Source: CAIKMD01 sp035552195
Lineage (GTDB): Bacteria; Pseudomonadota; Alphaproteobacteria; ATCC43930; CGMCC-115725
NCBI GenBank assembly: GCA_035552195.1
Contig: DASZLU010000026.1
Span: 62,001-126,000, forward strand
Direction: 5' to 3'
DNA: 64,000 nucleotides
The position numbers and the translations under genes were made by a program. Of the stretch, positions 62,101-64,000 are shown one piece after another. The notes under the pieces are model-generated. The model saw nothing but the letters and a program-made list of their open reading frames with translations. It searched no databases and had not been told where the DNA came from. How positions within the stretch are numbered: the stretch's first letter is position 1; every line of letters starts with the position of its first letter.

Positions 62101-62789
62101 TTTGGACCTCACAGGTCGTGCCGTTCTGCACGAGCGCGCTCGACAACCGCTATCCTGCCTTCAAGTCGGCGACGAACGAAATCACTCTCGACGACTTCGC
62201 GCGCCTCTTCGGAAAAGGCGGTCTGATCGACACTTTCTTCACAACCAACCTTCGCCAATATGTCGATATCTCGAAAAATCCGTGGGTTTGGCAGCGGGTA
62301 AACAACGTCGATCTTGGCATTCCTCCCGCCACGCTCGCGCAATTCCAGCGCGCGATCACGCTCCGCGACAACATGTTCGCGGGCGGCGGCGGCAAGCCCG
62401 GCGTGAGCTTCGATATCGTGCCGGTCGATCTCGATGCGAAATCGACTCAAGTCGTGGTCGAGATCGATGGTCAGACCATCACCTACGATCACGGTCCGCC
62501 GCGCGCTGTCCACATGGTATGGCCGGGCCCGAGCGGGGTCGGCCATGTCCGTATCGCTTTTCAGCCGCAGACGGCAGGGGCGTCCAGCGCTATTGAAAAG
62601 GACGGCGTGTGGGCATGGTTCCGCGTGCTTCAGGGCGCAGGATTGAAGCAGTCGACGGGCGCCGATCGTTACCTCGCGACGTTCAAAGTCGACGATCGCG
62701 TCGCAACTTTCGAAATTCGCGCCAACAGTGTGATCAATCCGTTTGCCTCGAGCCAGCTCGACCTCTTTCGGTGCCCGCCGCGACTGTGA
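59133..62789 (+). CDS. tssM: T6SS membrane-complex protein TssM (IcmF/ImpL) with Walker A
   Basis: TssM spans the inner membrane and periplasm and connects TssL to TssJ. The 1218-residue product starts with two helices (FVLYIVGMLVAALLIWFIGP, then TLAITLIPAIWGAGASF). A cytoplasmic nucleotide-binding domain with Walker A FIGPPGSGKT near residues 137-144 and WFTDDAVLIDTAGRY follows. A third helix lies near 455-475 (GGTALVSLLVLTGWIFAYF). The rest is the large periplasmic IcmF part, ending in FEIRANSVINPFASSQLDLF. At about residues 835-862 there is an Ala/Gln-rich insertion (AAAAAAAQQAATQAAQQAAS). Its stop overlaps the tagF start as GTGA. Confidence 0.95.
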   Translation: MKRIFGTIKGLLFSRFVLYIVGMLVAALLIWFIGPLIGFGDSTPLGGVLQRTLAITLIPAIWGAGASFSNVRYARTNRQLQEDLTQQPAAQAKAAGAEETSELGGRLKEALDLLKKTKVRRTWGSGWLYELPWYIFIGPPGSGKTTALTHSGLNFPLAAQIGQNAVKGVGGTRSCDWWFTDDAVLIDTAGRYTTQDSNAEADAGAWNGFLKLLKKYRKRQPVNGAIVAIGISDLLNASEAQRSEDAKKIRSRLAELYAELGVQFPVYVLFTKADLIAGFIEFFDDLGKDGREQVWGMTFPLGAQPDAGNVVEGYGAEFDGLVGRLSDRLAERLQQEADIQRRATIFGFPQQVAGLKDITASFLAEVFEPNRYQKPARLRGVYFTSGTQLGAPIDRLMGAMAANFGISRRQIAAFSGTGRTYFLTRLLREVIFGEANLVSADAKVEKRARLIHYGVIGGTALVSLLVLTGWIFAYFNNASTIAKIDQQIASYNDLARTVQVDRVADASLQPILPLLAIARDMPGGYAERNQTSPLLEDLGLYQGNKLGSQATAVYRRDLNRLLLPRMLVRLEQQLAQNQSRPDFLYEALKVYLMLGAQGKLDKSLVKRWMTLDWTLIFPGPENDANRNALAGHLDALLERPLTPIPLDANLVEKTRAILQRLPIAERVYSLIKTHPTITALPEWRIADHAGPAAARGLVLRSGKPLSEGVAGLYTHDGYYFAFKPLLPQAATEIARETWVLGLETKVADDPASIARLKNDVTSLYLEDFAAQWDRLLSDISIPPFAGPAQAAQILNVLSAPDSPLRTVLINAANETWLSHVPEQPLITSASPNALSAAAAAAAQQAATQAAQQAASRASQRTPQIAGGAGGSLAEQQLASVVGTQGVANTDPAGPFTDQRFKALHELVAGDGHSAPPIDGAIADLNDMYTAVNRAGPTGDTAHALVDAGGMQKIQADAARQPDPLKSVMTQAIGQVASLNAGDMRSQLNALWTSQVVPFCTSALDNRYPAFKSATNEITLDDFARLFGKGGLIDTFFTTNLRQYVDISKNPWVWQRVNNVDLGIPPATLAQFQRAITLRDNMFAGGGGKPGVSFDIVPVDLDAKSTQVVVEIDGQTITYDHGPPRAVHMVWPGPSGVGHVRIAFQPQTAGASSAIEKDGVWAWFRVLQGAGLKQSTGADRYLATFKVDDRVATFEIRANSVINPFASSQLDLFRCPPRL

Positions 62790-63625
62790 GCGTCGTGAAC
62801 TTGCCGCCTTGTGTCTATGGCAAGCTGCCGGCGCGGGGCGACTTCATCACGCGCCGCTTCGAGCGCAGTTTTCTCGATCCGTGGGACGCATGGCTGCAGC
62901 AGGGCATGATCGCGAGCCAGGAAAGCTTGGCCGAGCTTTGGCGCGACATTTATCTGACAAGCCCGGTTTGGCGTTTTGCCCTCAGCGCCGGCGCCTGCGG
63001 CCCGGAAACGATGCTGGGCGTGCTCATACCGAGCGTCGACAAAGTCGGACGCTATTTCCCGCTGATCGTCGGATGTGCGCTGCCATCCGGCCTTGAACTC
63101 ACGAGCTTGATCGCTCAAGCCTCGCCCTGGTATCGGGCAATTGAAGCGCTCGCGCTCGCCGCGCTCGACCCCGGATTTTCGCTTGAGGCCTTCGAACAAC
63201 CGATCGAGCTCGACGTCGACGGCACGAATCTCGCGCTGCCGGCGGTCGAACGCTTAGAGTCCCCTGGTCTCTACCTGCCATTCGCGGCCAATGCGCACGC
63301 CGCCGCCTTGCGTCGCGCTCACCAGCCGCTCGCACAAGGGCTGAATTTGTGGTGGACGACGGGTTCGGAACGCGTCGCTCCGTGCTTGCTGATAAGCCCC
63401 GGAATGCCGCCCGCGTCTTCCTTTACGGCATTTCTCGACGGCGATTGGCGTGGTCGCGGGTGGGCGGTGCCAGAAGAAGAACCGCCGCAGGTGGAGACGG
63501 CGGGTGACGCCGAGCCGCGCGAAGAGATCGAACCAAACGATTCGACGGTTGCGGCGGCGGAAGCAGATCAACGCGCGAGCGATCAGGGGGACCAACCCGA
63601 AGCGCCACGACCGACCGACCATTAG
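62786..63625 (+). CDS. tagF: T6SS-associated protein TagF (ImpM/SciT)
   Basis: TagF is a negative regulator of T6SS that can act on Fha. The 279-residue product starts with GTG at 62786, overlapping tssM. It has the family start VYGKLPARGDFITRRFERSF, then WDAWLQQGMIASQESLAELW, PVWRFALSAGACGPETMLGV and LIPSVDKVGRYFPLIVGCAL. G(K)LP.RGDF and D.VGRYFPL are diagnostic. WWTTGSERVAPCLLISPGMP is seen later. The last 55 residues are a disordered Glu/Pro-rich tail (EEEPPQVETAGDAEPREEIE). In Pseudomonas TagF inhibits secretion when the phosphorylation switch is off. Confidence 0.93.
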   Translation: MSVVNLPPCVYGKLPARGDFITRRFERSFLDPWDAWLQQGMIASQESLAELWRDIYLTSPVWRFALSAGACGPETMLGVLIPSVDKVGRYFPLIVGCALPSGLELTSLIAQASPWYRAIEALALAALDPGFSLEAFEQPIELDVDGTNLALPAVERLESPGLYLPFAANAHAAALRRAHQPLAQGLNLWWTTGSERVAPCLLISPGMPPASSFTAFLDGDWRGRGWAVPEEEPPQVETAGDAEPREEIEPNDSTVAAAEADQRASDQGDQPEAPRPTDH

Positions 63626-63765
63626 GCTCGCGCCGGTGACAGGGACATAGGGACGAGATCGAGATCATTCGCCGGCGTCTAGCAAAGCTGAATGTCGCGC
63701 AATTGAAAGCTGCGCGGCGACCGCAACTATTCTATCCTGTGAACGTACACCAGGGGAGGGGGTAA

Positions 63766-64000
63766 ATGTCTGAGCTCGCTAAGGCTTGGGGTAGCATCAC
63801 GAGCAATTGCAAAGAGCTGGGCACGCCACTGTTTAAGGCGAAAGGCGACGTCGGCAAATTTGCGCAAGATTACGACAAGGCCAATGATGCCAAGGACAAA
63901 CTGCAAGAGAAAAAGAAGGGTCTGGTAGACATTCTGGAAAAGGCCGGCGACAAGTGGGGCGACGTCGGTAAGAAGATCGACACGGCGATAGACGAGCTTA
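63766..64000 (+). CDS. start of an unidentified gene downstream of tagF, cut by the right edge
   Basis: An ATG at 63766 with a strong GGGGAGGGGG ribosome site opens a frame that runs to the window end (78 codons). The visible part is helical, charged and lacks a signal peptide: MSELAKAWGSITSNCKELGT, FAQDYDKANDAKDKLQEKKK and ILEKAGDKWGDVGKKIDTAI. It is rich in Lys and Asp with a coiled-coil pattern. It comes 140 bp after tagF at the end of the T6SS locus, a common place for effector or accessory genes, but there is not enough sequence to name it. Confidence 0.6.
   Translation, partial: MSELAKAWGSITSNCKELGTPLFKAKGDVGKFAQDYDKANDAKDKLQEKKKGLVDILEKAGDKWGDVGKKIDTAIDEL

Overview
The window looks like one piece of chromosome from a GC-rich alphaproteobacterium. 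Codon use is even, many genes overlap by ATGA or GTGA, and the secretion locus matches the rhizobial imp gene set. I see no tRNA, rRNA, CRISPR array, insertion sequence or integrase, and no base-composition break that would mark a recent island.

Region 1 (1-8214, minus strand) is a tightly coupled respiratory operon, actA-actB-actC-actD-actE-actF, encoding alternative complex III, a quinol:cytochrome c oxidoreductase. It is followed by a small two-helix membrane protein of unknown function and a SCO1/SenC copper chaperone cut by the left edge. The SCO protein suggests that terminal oxidase genes lie beyond the edge.

Region 2 (8454-16725, plus strand) is a sugar or sugar-acid oxidation operon. 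It holds an aldose 1-epimerase, a short-chain dehydrogenase, a thiamine-diphosphate enzyme, an enolase-superfamily dehydratase or racemase, an internally duplicated membrane protein, and a two-subunit GMC dehydrogenase. It diverges from the act operon across a 239-bp gap with overlapping inverted repeats.

Region 3 (16722-20143) holds a three-gene minus-strand operon (flavin-dependent LLM oxidoreductase, PPC/DUF296 protein, small hydrophilic protein), a secreted PRC-barrel protein and an MgtC-type membrane protein.

Region 4 (20372-33820) is an accessory region next to the secretion locus. It encodes a 511-residue orphan with a Cys/His cluster, a PpkA-like membrane Ser/Thr kinase with a DUF4384-like end, an alpha/beta hydrolase, an OmpA protein, an autotransporter-type barrel protein, a TPR-GT61 glycosyltransferase, a methyltransferase, a secreted caspase-fold/Sel1 protein and a PP2C phosphatase.

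Region 5 (34328-64000) is a complete type VI secretion system (T6SS): tssA-B-C, three tandem hcp genes, tagJ, tssE-F-G-H, a second sheath-type gene that looks like a TssB-TssC fusion (ImpD/TssC40 position), PAAR, vgrG on the opposite strand, a very acidic repeat protein, tssK, an accessory gene, an FHA protein, tssJ-L-M, tagF, and the start of another gene at the right edge. Kinase, phosphatase, FHA protein and a candidate phospho-threonine in TssL together form a plausible threonine-phosphorylation switch for the apparatus. The least explained parts are the fused sheath protein, the acidic protein, the 511-residue orphan, the caspase-like protein and a possible 29-residue leader peptide coupled to tssA.
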